Below are positions 26,550 through 36,060 of a stretch of 64,000 nucleotides of DNA, piece by piece. A program made the translations under genes and the position numbers. The stretch lies in the NCBI GenBank assembly GCA_963822985.1, contig CAWGJU010000006.1, forward strand, positions 620,001 to 684,000, read 5' to 3'. The notes under the pieces are model-generated. The model saw only the letters and a program-made list of their open reading frames with translations. It was not told where the DNA came from and made no database searches. This stretch comes from Thermohalobaculum sp963822985. Its GTDB lineage: Bacteria > Pseudomonadota > Alphaproteobacteria > Rhodobacterales > Rhodobacteraceae. How positions within the stretch are numbered: position 1 is the stretch's first letter; each line of letters starts with the position of its first letter.

Positions 26550-28109
26550 TCAGAGACCGAGCTCGCGCAGGACGGCCGGCAGCGCCTCGCTCAGATCCTC
26601 GGAGATCAGCCCGGGCCCGAAGGCGAGCGCGCATTCGACGTGCAGCCACGCGGCCGTCTCGGCGGCATCGAAGGCGCCGAGGCCGCGGGCAAGCAGGCCA
26701 GTGATCAATCCGGACAGCACGTCGCCTGTCCCCGCCGTCGCCAGCCAGGGCGCTGCGCGCTCGTAGCCGGCCGAGTTGATCGCGCATCGCCCGGCGGGAT
26801 CGGCGATCACCGTGTCCGGCCCTTTCAACAGCACGACGCAACCGGCCCGCGCCGCAGCCTCGCGCGTCGCGTCCACCTTGGAATAAGCGGCGCCTGTGCC
26901 AGGAGGCGCCCGCAGCTTGTCCAGCAGATCGGGGAACAGCCGCCCGAACTCGCCCTCATGCGGCGTCAGCACGCAGCGCGGGTGCAGCAGGTCGAAGAGC
27001 GCCTCTGGCTCGTCGGCATAGTCGCTGATCGCATCGGCATCGAGTGCCGCCGCCGGCGCGGGGTGGGCGGTCTGCCCGCCGCCGAGCAGCGCCGCCACGA
27101 ACGACCGCAGCCGCTCGCCGTGGCCGAAGCCCGGCCCAATGCACGCGGCCTTGATCCTGCGCGCCTCGGTCAGCCTGCCGAGCGCCTCGGCATCCTCCAC
27201 CGGCGCCAACATGACGGCGTCGAGCGCGGCGGCGTTCTCGATCAGCGCCGCCGGCGGGCAGCCGACGGTGACCAGCCCCGCGCCGACACGCAGCGCCCCG
27301 CGTGCCGCGAGCCGCGCCGCACCTCCTTTGCCTACCCCGCCCGACAGCACCAGCGCGTGGCCGTGCCCGTATTTGTGCGCGGCGCCGGCCTTGGCCAGCA
27401 ATGCAGGGGCCGGTGGTTCGTTTACGCGGATTGCACCGGCGACCGGAGCGGGATCGAGGCCGATATCGGCAACGACCAGGCGCCCGCAGCACTCTGCTCC
27501 GCTGGCGAGGAAGTGCCCCAGCTTGGCCCGGTGGAAGGTCACGGTCAGTGCGCCTCGCATTGCGACCGGCCGCGGTCGACCGCTGTCCGAGCAGAGCCCC
27601 GTGGGGACATCCACGCAAACCAACTGGCCGAGGTCCGTGGCAACCATCCGCTCCACCACCGCGACAACTTCCTGCAGGTCGGCTCCCAGATCCCGCATCA
27701 GCCCAGTGCCGAAAATCGCGTCCACGCAGATGTCGAAGTCGGCGGACAACCGTTCGGGGGCCAGTGCCTGGATCTCGCCCAAGCCGGTCCAGCGCCGCGC
27801 ATTGGCGGCTGCATCGGATGGCAGCTCGTCGATCTCCGAGGGATCGCGGCCGTAGAGAAGGACCTCCACTTCCCAGCCGCGCTCGCGCAGCAGGCGGGCG
27901 ATGACAAAGCCGTCCCCGCCATTGTTGCCCGGCCCGCAGAGCACGGCAGCCCGGTGTGGCGTGGACGCAAGCTCTGGCCGCCAGGCGAGCATCGCCTGGA
28001 CGACCCCGCGGCCGGCCCGCTCCATCAGCTCGAGTCCCGTCACATGGCCCGCGTCGATGGCGGCGCGCTCCGCGGCGCGCATCTGCGCCGCCGTCAATGC
28101 CTCGCTCAT
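26550..28109 (-). CDS. nnr: Bifunctional NAD(P)H-hydrate epimerase/dehydratase
   Basis: Repairs hydrated NAD(P)H. The N-terminal YjeF-type epimerase domain (LELMERAGRGVVQAML, CGPGNNGGDGFVIARLL) is fused to a C-terminal ADP-dependent dehydratase of the ribokinase-like fold (ALVLSGGVGKGGAARLAARGAL, PHEGEFGRLFPD, NSAGYERAAPWLATAGTGDVLSGLITGLLARG). The ATG at 28109 gives 519 residues; an upstream in-frame ATG at 28148 only adds an atypical basic tail. It is transcribed divergently from glnB. Confidence 0.93.
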   Translation of the reverse strand: MSEALTAAQMRAAERAAIDAGHVTGLELMERAGRGVVQAMLAWRPELASTPHRAAVLCGPGNNGGDGFVIARLLRERGWEVEVLLYGRDPSEIDELPSDAAANARRWTGLGEIQALAPERLSADFDICVDAIFGTGLMRDLGADLQEVVAVVERMVATDLGQLVCVDVPTGLCSDSGRPRPVAMRGALTVTFHRAKLGHFLASGAECCGRLVVADIGLDPAPVAGAIRVNEPPAPALLAKAGAAHKYGHGHALVLSGGVGKGGAARLAARGALRVGAGLVTVGCPPAALIENAAALDAVMLAPVEDAEALGRLTEARRIKAACIGPGFGHGERLRSFVAALLGGGQTAHPAPAAALDADAISDYADEPEALFDLLHPRCVLTPHEGEFGRLFPDLLDKLRAPPGTGAAYSKVDATREAAARAGCVVLLKGPDTVIADPAGRCAINSAGYERAAPWLATAGTGDVLSGLITGLLARGLGAFDAAETAAWLHVECALAFGPGLISEDLSEALPAVLRELGL

Positions 28110-28269
28110 TCGTCCCACCCGCTCTGATCCTTTGCGCAGCGTATGCACGATCGCGTCCCGGCGTCGACCGCACGTCCTTTCGGCAGCATGCCTAGTTTTT
28201 AATCAACTGAATTCTCGACGCGGACGAAGGCGCAAAGATTTCCGTTGAGGATCAACATATTACGCGGAT

Positions 28270-28285
28270 GGCACGGCGCTTGCGT
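28270..28285 (+). promoter_or_regulatory. Sigma-54 promoter for glnBA
   Basis: TGGCAC (28270-28275), five bases, then TTGCG (28281-28285) matches the -24/-12 sigma-54 consensus with correct spacing. The predicted start is near 28297, about 50 bases before the glnB ATG. Nitrogen control through NtrC and RpoN is expected for this operon. A clear NtrC site was not recognised upstream. Confidence 0.88.
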
Positions 28286-28345
28286 ACCAAGTTGAAACCC
28301 GGCAGCCGGCCGGGCATCAGCCATGCGCGGACGCGGGAGGAAGCG

Positions 28346-28684
28346 ATGAAGAAGGTCGAAGCGATCATCAAGCCGTTCAAGCTCGACGAGGTCAAGGAGG
28401 CCCTGCAGGACATCGGCATCCAGGGCCTGAGCGTGCTCGAGGCCAAGGGGTTCGGTCGGCAGAAGGGCCACACCGAGCTCTATCGGGGGGCCGAGTACGT
28501 CGTTGACTTCCTCCCCAAGGTGAAGATCGAGGTGGTCGTCGACGACGCGCTGGTCGACCAGGTCACCGAGGCGATCGTCGCCGCCGCCAAGACGGGCAAG
28601 ATCGGCGACGGCAAGATCTTTGTCACGCATGTCGAGCAGGCCGTGCGGATCCGTACCGGCGAGGAAGGCGTCGACGCGCTCTGA
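28346..28684 (+). CDS. glnB: Nitrogen regulatory protein PII
   Basis: Trimeric sensor of 2-oxoglutarate, ATP and glutamine, 112 residues. MKKVEAIIKPFKLDEVKEAL is the family start. The T loop LYRGAEYVVDFLPK carries the uridylylated Tyr 51, and GDGKIFV is the nucleotide-binding end. GGGAGG lies 6 bases before the ATG. It sits 28 bases before glnA, the standard alphaproteobacterial pair, with PII modulating glutamine synthetase adenylylation and NtrB. Confidence 0.97.
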   Translation: MKKVEAIIKPFKLDEVKEALQDIGIQGLSVLEAKGFGRQKGHTELYRGAEYVVDFLPKVKIEVVVDDALVDQVTEAIVAAAKTGKIGDGKIFVTHVEQAVRIRTGEEGVDAL

Positions 28685-28712
28685 GCGCCGCGACAAATAG
28701 GGAGAGGGACAT

Positions 28713-30122
28713 ATGAGCACACCCGCAGAACTGGCCAAGCGTATCAAGGACGAAGAAATCGCCTATGTCGATCTGCGCTTCACCGATCCGCGCGGCAAGA
28801 TGCAGCACGTCACGGCCTATTCCGGAATCGTCGACGAGGACTGGTTCGCCGAGGGCTGGATGTTCGACGGCAGTTCGATCGCCGGCTGGAAGTCGATCGA
28901 CAAATCCGACATGAAGCTGATGCCGGACGCGGACTCCGCGCATATCGACCCGTTCTATGCCGAGAAGACGCTGGCGGTCTTCTGCACCGTCGTCGAGCCT
29001 GACACGGGCGAGCCCTATGAGCGCGACCCGCGCGGCACGGCGCAAAATGCCGAGCGGTATCTGAAGGACAGCGGCATCGGCGACGAATCCTTTTGGGGGC
29101 CGGAGGCCGAGTTCTTCATCTTCGACGACGTCCGCTTCAAGGTCGACATCAACAAGGTGGGCTACGAGGTCGACGCCGACGACGCCAGCTGGAACTCGGA
29201 TGCCGAGTTCGAGATGGGCAATATGGGCCACCGCCCGACGCTGAAGGGCGGCTACTTTCCGGTGAACCCGACCGATTCCGGCCAAGACATCCGCTCGGAG
29301 ATGCTGTCGACGATGGCGCGGATCGGCATGAAAGTCGACAAGCACCACCACGAAGTCGCCAGCTGCCAGCACGAGCTCGGGATGATCTTCGACACCCTGA
29401 CGCGCCAGGGTGACAACATGCAGAAGTACAAATACGTCATCCACAACGTGGCGCACGCCTATGGCAAGACGGCGACCTTCATGCCCAAGCCAATCAAAGG
29501 CGACAATGGCAGCGGCATGCACGTCAACCAGTCGATCTGGAAGGGCGGCAAGCCGCTGTTCGCTGGCGACCAGTACGCCGATCTGAGCGAGGAGGCGCTG
29601 TTCTATATTGGCGGCATCCTCAAGCACGCCAAGGCGCTGAACGCCTTCACGAACCCGTCGACCAACAGCTACAAGCGGCTGATCCCTGGCTTCGAGGCGC
29701 CGGTCCTGCTGGCCTACTCGGCGCGCAACCGCTCGGCATCGGTGCGCATCCCCTGGACGGAAAGCCCCAAGGCCAAGCGCGTCGAGACCCGCTTCCCTGA
29801 CCCGGCCGCCAACCCCTATCTGGCCATGTCGGCGCTGCTGATGGCGGGGCTCGACGGCATCGAGAACCGCATCCATCCGGGCGAGGCGGCCGACAAGGAC
29901 CTCTACGACCTACCGCCGGAGGAACTGGCCGGGATCCCCACGGTCTGCGGCAGCTTGCGCGAGGCCATGGAGAGCCTGGAATCCGACCACGAGTTCCTGC
30001 TGAAGGGCAACGTGTTCACCCGCGACCAGATCGACGGCTACATCGCGCTGAAGTGGGACGAGATCTACAACTACGAGCACACGCCGCACCCGGTCGAGTT
30101 CCAGATGTACTATAGCTGCTGA
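28713..30122 (+). CDS. glnA: Glutamine synthetase type I
   Basis: Makes glutamine from glutamate, ammonia and ATP. The 469-residue length is that of GSI-beta. Signatures: FDGSSIAGWKSIDKSDM, EAEFFIFDDV, NGSGMHVNQSIW, and the adenylylation loop DKDLYDLPPEE, whose Tyr is the target of GlnE. It ends the sigma-54-driven glnBA operon. Confidence 0.97.
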   Translation: MSTPAELAKRIKDEEIAYVDLRFTDPRGKMQHVTAYSGIVDEDWFAEGWMFDGSSIAGWKSIDKSDMKLMPDADSAHIDPFYAEKTLAVFCTVVEPDTGEPYERDPRGTAQNAERYLKDSGIGDESFWGPEAEFFIFDDVRFKVDINKVGYEVDADDASWNSDAEFEMGNMGHRPTLKGGYFPVNPTDSGQDIRSEMLSTMARIGMKVDKHHHEVASCQHELGMIFDTLTRQGDNMQKYKYVIHNVAHAYGKTATFMPKPIKGDNGSGMHVNQSIWKGGKPLFAGDQYADLSEEALFYIGGILKHAKALNAFTNPSTNSYKRLIPGFEAPVLLAYSARNRSASVRIPWTESPKAKRVETRFPDPAANPYLAMSALLMAGLDGIENRIHPGEAADKDLYDLPPEELAGIPTVCGSLREAMESLESDHEFLLKGNVFTRDQIDGYIALKWDEIYNYEHTPHPVEFQMYYSC

Positions 30123-30172
30123 CGAGAGCCCCTCGGGGGAAGCTCCCGGGCGCCGATGCCGCCCGGCTCTCG
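30123..30172 (+). terminator. Possible terminator hairpin after glnA
   Basis: CGAGAGCC (30123-30130) and GGCTCTCG (30165-30172) are perfect inverted arms, and an alternative inner stem pairs CCGGGCG with CGCCCGG. It starts directly at the glnA stop. There is no T tract, so termination is only suggested. Confidence 0.4.
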
Positions 30173-30383
30173 GGGTAGCGCCTCACCGATGCGCCGGCCC
30201 GCCGTCGCGGGCCGGCGTGAGTTCGTCACAGCCGCCTCGAAGCCACACGAGGCGCCGATCACGTGCCCCGGGCGAAACTGTCCGTCGACGGGCGATACTA
30301 AGAAGATTAATGTCGTCTCATCCCGTGCCGAAGGCTCGGCCATGCCGAAGCGCAAGGAGCGGCACGCGCGCAAGGAGAACGGC

Positions 30384-31262
30384 ATGGCGCCGAGGCCGAG
30401 CTGGAAGGGGCATCTGCGGCTGAGCCTGGTGAGCTGCCCGGTGCGGCTCTACCCGGCGACGAGCTCCGGCAACCGGATCTCGTTCAACCAGCTACACCGC
30501 GAGACGCACAACCGCATCAACGTCAAGCCGGTCGATCCCGAGCTCGGACTCGTCGAGCGCTCGGACCTCGTCCGCGGCTATGAGTACGAGCCGAAGAGAT
30601 ACGTCATCATCGAGGATGAGGACCTCGAGTCGGTGAAGATCGAGTCGAGCCACGCGATGAACATCGAGGCCTTCGTCGCCGCGGGCGAGGTCGACCCGAT
30701 CTGGCAGGACGCGCCCTATTACCTCGCCCCCGACGGCGCGATGGCCGAGGAGACTTTCATCGTCCTGCGCGAGGCGCTGCGCCGGACCGGCAAGCTCGCC
30801 ATCGCGCGCCTGGTGCTCTCGAGCCGCGAGCGGGTGGTCACGATCGGCGCGCGCGAGACGGGGATGTTCGTCCAGACCCTGCGCAATCCGGCCGAGGTGC
30901 GGGCGAGCGCCACCTATTTCGACGAGATCCCGCAGGGCAGCCCGGATCCCGAGATGCTGCAGCTCGCCGAGGCGCTGATCGCGCAGAAGAGCACGACTTT
31001 CGACCCGCAGGCCTATGAGGACCGCTACGAGGCGGCGCTGATGGAAATGATTAGGGAAAAGCTCAAGGGCCACAAGCCCGTGCTGGCGGCCGAGCCCGAG
31101 CAGGCCAACGTCATCGACCTGATGGCAGCGCTGAAGGCGAGCCTCGGCCAGAGCAAGCCGCCCGCCAAGAGCCGCCGCAAGGCAGAGGCACCGGCGACCG
31201 AGGCGCCGGCGAAGGCCACCGGTACCGGCGGCGGGGCGCGCCGGGCCAAGAGCAAGGCGTGA
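30384..31262 (+). CDS. ku: Ku, non-homologous end-joining protein
   Basis: Homodimeric ring that binds DNA double-strand ends and recruits the ligase LigD. The bacterial Ku core runs from SWKGHLRLSLVSCPVRLYPA through ISFNQLHRETHNRINVK and the RYVIIEDEDLESVKIESSHAMNIEAFV segment to FDPQAYEDRYEAALMEMIREK. The C-terminus is a lysine- and alanine-rich DNA-contacting tail. The ATG at 30384 is preferred (AAGGAG 7 bases upstream; 292 residues). An earlier in-frame ATG at 30342 would add a basic 14-residue stretch. LigD is not in this window. Its stop overlaps the next gene's GTG. Confidence 0.93.
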   Translation: MAPRPSWKGHLRLSLVSCPVRLYPATSSGNRISFNQLHRETHNRINVKPVDPELGLVERSDLVRGYEYEPKRYVIIEDEDLESVKIESSHAMNIEAFVAAGEVDPIWQDAPYYLAPDGAMAEETFIVLREALRRTGKLAIARLVLSSRERVVTIGARETGMFVQTLRNPAEVRASATYFDEIPQGSPDPEMLQLAEALIAQKSTTFDPQAYEDRYEAALMEMIREKLKGHKPVLAAEPEQANVIDLMAALKASLGQSKPPAKSRRKAEAPATEAPAKATGTGGGARRAKSKA

Positions 31263-32332
31263 CGGCCAGCCCGTCTTTCGGGCTGATCGGCGGGCTCGCG
31301 GCGTTTCCCAGGCGGCTCGCCGCGCGGGCGGTCGAGGCGGCCGGCGGGCGCCTGCGCCGCGGCACCTCCAAGCGAACGACCCATGCGGTGTTCGGCCGGA
31401 GCCTGCTGGCGAGGTGGAGCGATGCCGATCTCGCCGCGCGGGCCGAGACCGAGCGACGGGCGGGCCGCAAGCTTATGAGCGAGAGCGCGTTCCTGCGCTG
31501 GCTGGGACTGGCCGAGGCCGCCAAGCCGGCCGAGATCTCGCGCAATGATCTCCTGCGGCAGTCGCAGCTGCCGGCCGACGATCTCGACATGCTCGCGCTC
31601 TTCGACGCGTTCGAGCGCGATGCCGGGCCATTCTCGTTCCGCGACCTGATCCTCGCCCGCAAATATGCGGGCCTGCTCGCCGGCGGCGCCGGCTGGAGCG
31701 CCATTGCCCGCTCGGTGCATCGCTTCGGCTCCCCGGTCTCGCTGACCGCCAAGTCGCTGCAGATCGGCGCAGGCCGGGCGATCCAGGCCCGCTGCGGCAA
31801 CCGGCTGAGCGAGCTCGACGGCCAGTTGCTGCTCGACCTCTCGGCCGCGCCCGACGAGGCCGACGCGCTCTTCGCCGCCGCCGAGGAGGCCGAGGCAGAT
31901 CGGCGCTTCGACGCGGCGACCGCGCTCTACGGCCGGTGCCTCGCGCTCGACCCGGGCGACGCCATCGCCGCCTTCAACCGCGCGAACTGCCTCGCCGAGA
32001 TCGACCGCGCGGCCGAGGCCGAGCAGGAGTACATGCGCGCGCTGCAGCGCGACCCGGACTTCGTCGAGGCCTGGTTCAACCTCGCCTGCCTGCTTGCGGG
32101 GCAGGGTCGTGCCGAGGCCGCCCGCAACCATCTCGAGCGTGCCGTGCGGATCGAGCCCGATTATTCCGACGCCGTCTACAACCTGGCCGCGCATGCCTGG
32201 GATGCCGGCGACCTCGCCGAGGCGCGCCGCTGGTGGACGCGCTACCTCGAGCTCGACGCGGAGTCCGACTGGGCCAGCACGGCCGCCCGCGGCCTGAAGC
32301 TCATCGCGATGCAGTCGATCTCGGCCGGATAA
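31259..32332 (+). CDS. BRCT / MerR-like / TPR protein coupled to ku
   Basis: A 357-residue, probably cytoplasmic protein starting at a GTG that overlaps the ku stop (GTGA). Residues about 8-80 look like a BRCT domain: FGLIGGLAAFPRR, AAGGRLRRGTSKRTTHAVFG, ending SESAFLRWLGL. Residues about 90-160 contain FSFRDLILARKYAGLL and a helix pattern like MerR-type DNA-binding domains. From about residue 200 three TPR-type repeats follow (FDAATALYGRCLALDPGDAIAAFNRA, FVEAWFNLACLL, YSDAVYNLAAHA). Domain calls rest on motif recognition. The coupling to ku points to a role at DNA breaks, either as a binding partner or as a regulator. Confidence 0.75.
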   Translation: MTASPSFGLIGGLAAFPRRLAARAVEAAGGRLRRGTSKRTTHAVFGRSLLARWSDADLAARAETERRAGRKLMSESAFLRWLGLAEAAKPAEISRNDLLRQSQLPADDLDMLALFDAFERDAGPFSFRDLILARKYAGLLAGGAGWSAIARSVHRFGSPVSLTAKSLQIGAGRAIQARCGNRLSELDGQLLLDLSAAPDEADALFAAAEEAEADRRFDAATALYGRCLALDPGDAIAAFNRANCLAEIDRAAEAEQEYMRALQRDPDFVEAWFNLACLLAGQGRAEAARNHLERAVRIEPDYSDAVYNLAAHAWDAGDLAEARRWWTRYLELDAESDWASTAARGLKLIAMQSISAG

Positions 32333-32385
32333 GGCCGCTGCCGACCGCAAAATGCAAGACGAGGCAGTGGAGCGCGTCCCCTTCG

Positions 32386-33424
32386 TCACCACCACGCTGC
32401 ACCGATGATCATTCCTCCGATGATCACCGCGTAGAGGCTGCCCGCCGCGGCGAGCATCGGCCAGTCCGGGTAGCGGACGGGCAAGCCGCGATCAACTCGC
32501 CGGCGGGCGCGCAGCGCGGCCGTTGCGAGGACGACGACCAAGCCGAGCGTGATCAGGTGAATCCGGGTGACAAGCGTGAGAGACCCGGTGTCGCCGATGG
32601 TTGCATCGGCGTTGCGCAGACTGAGGAGCACCGCGAACAGGACCCCGACGAGCAGGCCGAGCGTGCCGCCGAAACCCGACCGCTCGTTCGGATCGTAGAA
32701 AAGCGACAGGAAGGCGAAGAAGGCGCCCGCGAACACCCCGGAGGTAAGCTTCAGGAAGGTGACGAGATTCGCGCGCTCCAATATGATCGCGGCTTCGAGG
32801 CGGGCATACCGCGCGCCCTCCTCGTCCGGCAGTCCATAGGTCGAGGGCTCCTCGCTGACCGAGGTCTCGAGCGCCAGATCGGAAACCGTCCCATTCGTCC
32901 AGCCGCTCGCGAAGGTCCGGAGACAGGAAGGACTCGCGCTCGTCCGCCTCGAAGGCGAGCCGCGCGGCGCCGTACTGCGTCTCGTCGATGGGGATCACCA
33001 CATGCTGCCGGTCGAACGGGTAGTGATCCATGTCCCAGTTGTACCGGAAGGTCCCCTGCACGCGCCGCGAAGCGTACTGGCCGCCGGAAGCGAGGTCCAC
33101 GGCTTCGATGGGACTGAGGTTCAGGCTGGCCGAGGCGGTCGGGAATGCGATGGTGCCGAGGGGCGACAGGTCGGCCGAAGGACAGACGCTCCAAATCCAG
33201 AATATCGCGCCGAAGGTGTCGCGAGCCATGTCGAGGTCGTAGAGGTCCTCGATGTTCACCCCGATACGGCACGCGGCCGGGGAGATGGCCGGAGCGATGG
33301 GCGCAACCTGCGAGTATGCTGGCCGGAGCATCAGGACCGACAGGAAAAGCAACAGGAGCGCGCCGAAAGCACGCCCCGCCCGGCCCGGCATCAGGGCGGG
33401 GATCCGAGACCTGCGGCCGGACAT
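32386..33424 (-). CDS. Pentameric ligand-gated channel-like protein, frameshifted
   Basis: Two frames joined. The first (from 33424) has a signal peptide ending near AYSQ and a beta-rich extracellular region with NWDMDHYPFDRQHVVIPID, where YPFDRQ recalls the signature FPFD of Cys-loop receptors; no cysteine pair is seen. Removing one C in 32890-32892 continues as WTVSDLALETSVSEEPSTYG into the second frame, which carries four membrane helices. One of them begins RSGFGGTLGLLVGVLFAVLLSLRNA, arranged like M2 of these channels. Repaired length is about 345 residues. Ligand and ion are unknown. It could instead be a family that shares only the fold. Confidence 0.6.
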
Positions 33425-33534
33425 CTTGCACTCCCGTTCGACCCGATGCCGCAGCTTGCCAGAAAAGCCGACAGGCCGTGTACGGATTCCTGATCGACGA
33501 CAGCAGGCCCGGTGTCGCTATACTGGCGGAGCCA

Positions 33535-35859
33535 TCACTCCTTCTTCATGGCCTGGCGCAGGGCCGCACCAAGGGCGCCGCCAGCGTCATCTTTCCGCCC
33601 GGGGCCTCGCGGCGGCTCGACGCCCTTGCCGCCCGCGGTTTTCTGCGACGCGGAGTCCTGGCGGCGTGCCGGTTTTTCGCTGGGATCGCCGTTCGCTTGC
33701 TTGCGCATGCTGAGGCCGATCCGCTTGCGCGGGATGTCGATCTCGGTGACCCGGACCCTGACCACGTCGCCCGCCTTCACCACCTCGTGTGGATCCTTCA
33801 CGAACCGGTCGGCCAGCTGGCTGATGTGGACGAGCCCGTCCTGGTGCACGCCGATGTCGACGAAGGCGCCGAAGGCGGCGACGTTCGTCACCGTTCCCTC
33901 CAGAACCATGCCGGGGCGCAGGTCGGCGATCGTCTCGACGCCCTCGGCGAAGCTGGCCGTCCGGAATTCCGGGCGCGGATCGCGGCCGGGCTTCTCGAGC
34001 TCGGCCAGTATGTCGCGCACGGTCGGCAGGCCGAAGCTGTCGTCAACGAAATCCTTGGCCCTCAGGTCCCGAAGGACAGCCCCGCCGCCCATGATCGTCC
34101 GAATGTCGCGCCCGCAGGCCTTAACGATCCGGCGCGCCAGGCCATAGGCTTCGGGATGCACCGCCGAGGCGTCGAGCGGCTCGGACCCGTCGCGGATGCG
34201 CAAGAAGCCCGCGCATTGCTGGAAGGCCTTGGGACCGAGCCCGGAGACCTTCATCAGCGCCTTGCGCGAGGGGAAGGCGCCGTTGGCGTCGCGATGCGTC
34301 ACGACGCTCTGCGCGAGCGACGGCCCGAGCCCGGCGACGCGCGCGAGCAGCGGCGCCGAGGCGGTGTTGAGATCAACGCCCACGGCGTTCACCGCGTCCT
34401 CGACAACCCCGTCGAGCGCGCGGGCCAGCCGATGCTGGTCGACATCGTGCTGATACTGGCCGACGCCGATGGACTTGGGCTCGATCTTCACCAACTCGGC
34501 CAGCGGATCCTGCAGCCGCCGGGCGATTGACACCGCGCCTCGCAGTGAGACGTCGAGCCCCGGAAACTCGCGCGACGCCAGCTCCGAGGCGGAATAGACC
34601 GATGCGCCCGCCTCGGAGACGATGACCTTGGTCGGGCGGGCGGCGCCGGCGGGCAGGAGGCGCAGCGCGTCGGCAACGAACCGCTCGGTCTCGCGGCTGG
34701 CCGTGCCGTTGCCGATGGCGATCAGCTCGACGCCGTGGCGACTGACCAGCTCCAGCAGCTTCGCCTCCGCGCCGCGGACGTCGTTGCGCGGCTGGAAGGG
34801 GTACAACGTCGCTGTCTCGACCAGCTTGCCCGTGGCGTCGACCACGGCCGCCTTGACCCCGGTACGGATCCCCGGATCGAGGCCGAGCGTCGTCCGCGGT
34901 CCGGCCGGGGCGGCGAGCAGCAGGTCCTTGAGGTTGCGCGCAAAGACCGCGATCGCCTCCTCATGGGCGCGGCGGCGCAATTCGCCGAGCAGGTCGAGAT
35001 GCATGGAGAGGCCGAGCTTCACCCGCCAGGCCCAAGCGGCGGCCTGCCGCAGCCAGAGGTCGCCAGGGCCACCGCCGCCGCTCCCGATCGCGGCCGCCAC
35101 GATGGACTCGGCGCGCGCCGCCCCCGTCTCGGGCTCGGGTGCGACCGAGATCGTCACCACGTCCTCGTTGGCGGCGCGCATGATCGCCAGCGCACGGTGC
35201 GACGGCATGCCCGCCCATTTTTCGCGGTGGTCGAAATAGTCTGAGAACTTTGCGCCCGCCTCCTCCTTCCCCGGCACCACCTCCGCCGAGAGGATCGCCT
35301 CCGAGCGCATGAACTCACGCAGGCGGGCGAGAAGATCGGCGTTTTCGCTCAGCTCCTCGACCAGGATGTCGCGCGCGCCCTCGAGCGCGGCCTTCGTGTC
35401 GGCAACGTCCTCACCGAGATAGGCTTCGGCCAGTGCCTCGGGCCGCGCTACCCGGTCCGCCTCAATGGCGCGGAGCAGCGGCTCGAGCCCCCTCTCGCGC
35501 GCGATCATCGCCTTGGTGCGGCGCTTTGGCTTGAAGGGCAGGTAGAGATCCTCGAGCCGCGCCTTCGTCTCGGCCCCGGCGATGGCGCGGGCGAGATCGT
35601 CCGTCAGCTTGCCTTGTTCGCCGATCGACTGGAGGATCGCCCGGCGCCGCGCCTCGAGCTCGCGCAAATAGGCGAGCCGGTCCGACAGCGTCCGCAGCTG
35701 CGTGTCGTCGAGCCCGCCGGTCACCTCCTTCCGGTAGCGCGCGACGAACGGCACGGTGGCGCCGCCATCCAGAAGCTCGGCCGCCGCGCTCACCTGGGCC
35801 GGCCGCGCCCCGATCTCGGCGGCGATGGTGCGTGCGATGCGTTCAGCGGTCATGTCCAT
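33535..35859 (-). CDS. tex: Tex-family RNA-binding protein
   Basis: A 774-residue, cytoplasmic nucleic-acid-binding protein of the Tex/Spt6-like family. N-terminal helical part (VARYRKEVTGGLDD), YqgF/RNase H-like domain (LGLDPGIRTGVKAAVVD, IAIGNGTASRETERFV), helix-hairpin-helix region (VGVDLNTASAPLLARVAGLGPSLAQSVV) and a C-terminal S1 domain (GMVLEGTVTNVAAFGAFVDIGVHQDGLVHIS). A basic disordered tail follows. Tex proteins affect transcription and stress tolerance; the exact role is unsettled. Confidence 0.95.
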   Translation of the reverse strand: MDMTAERIARTIAAEIGARPAQVSAAAELLDGGATVPFVARYRKEVTGGLDDTQLRTLSDRLAYLRELEARRRAILQSIGEQGKLTDDLARAIAGAETKARLEDLYLPFKPKRRTKAMIARERGLEPLLRAIEADRVARPEALAEAYLGEDVADTKAALEGARDILVEELSENADLLARLREFMRSEAILSAEVVPGKEEAGAKFSDYFDHREKWAGMPSHRALAIMRAANEDVVTISVAPEPETGAARAESIVAAAIGSGGGGPGDLWLRQAAAWAWRVKLGLSMHLDLLGELRRRAHEEAIAVFARNLKDLLLAAPAGPRTTLGLDPGIRTGVKAAVVDATGKLVETATLYPFQPRNDVRGAEAKLLELVSRHGVELIAIGNGTASRETERFVADALRLLPAGAARPTKVIVSEAGASVYSASELASREFPGLDVSLRGAVSIARRLQDPLAELVKIEPKSIGVGQYQHDVDQHRLARALDGVVEDAVNAVGVDLNTASAPLLARVAGLGPSLAQSVVTHRDANGAFPSRKALMKVSGLGPKAFQQCAGFLRIRDGSEPLDASAVHPEAYGLARRIVKACGRDIRTIMGGGAVLRDLRAKDFVDDSFGLPTVRDILAELEKPGRDPRPEFRTASFAEGVETIADLRPGMVLEGTVTNVAAFGAFVDIGVHQDGLVHISQLADRFVKDPHEVVKAGDVVRVRVTEIDIPRKRIGLSMRKQANGDPSEKPARRQDSASQKTAGGKGVEPPRGPGRKDDAGGALGAALRQAMKKE

Positions 35860-36060
35860 GCCCGGCTCCTGACGTTTCGGTGCAGCGGCATAGCGTCAGG
35901 AAATCGGCGTTCCAAGGGACAAGCACCGAAACTGGGGGCTGCCGATGGAATGCGCCCAGCCGCCGCTGTCTCGTGCCCGTAAAGGCTCCCCGTGCCCGGC
36001 GACCGGAGTGCAGCGCAAAGCAGCCGGCCCGATCCCGACACCAGCCATGCCAGGAATCAG

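Noticed and set aside
28110..28269. NtrC enhancer sites upstream of the glnB promoter
   Set aside because: No pair resembling the NtrC consensus was found by eye; a matrix scan would be needed.
30384..32332. A LigD gene forming a complete NHEJ operon
   Set aside because: No ligase, primase or phosphoesterase motif lies in the flanking genes.
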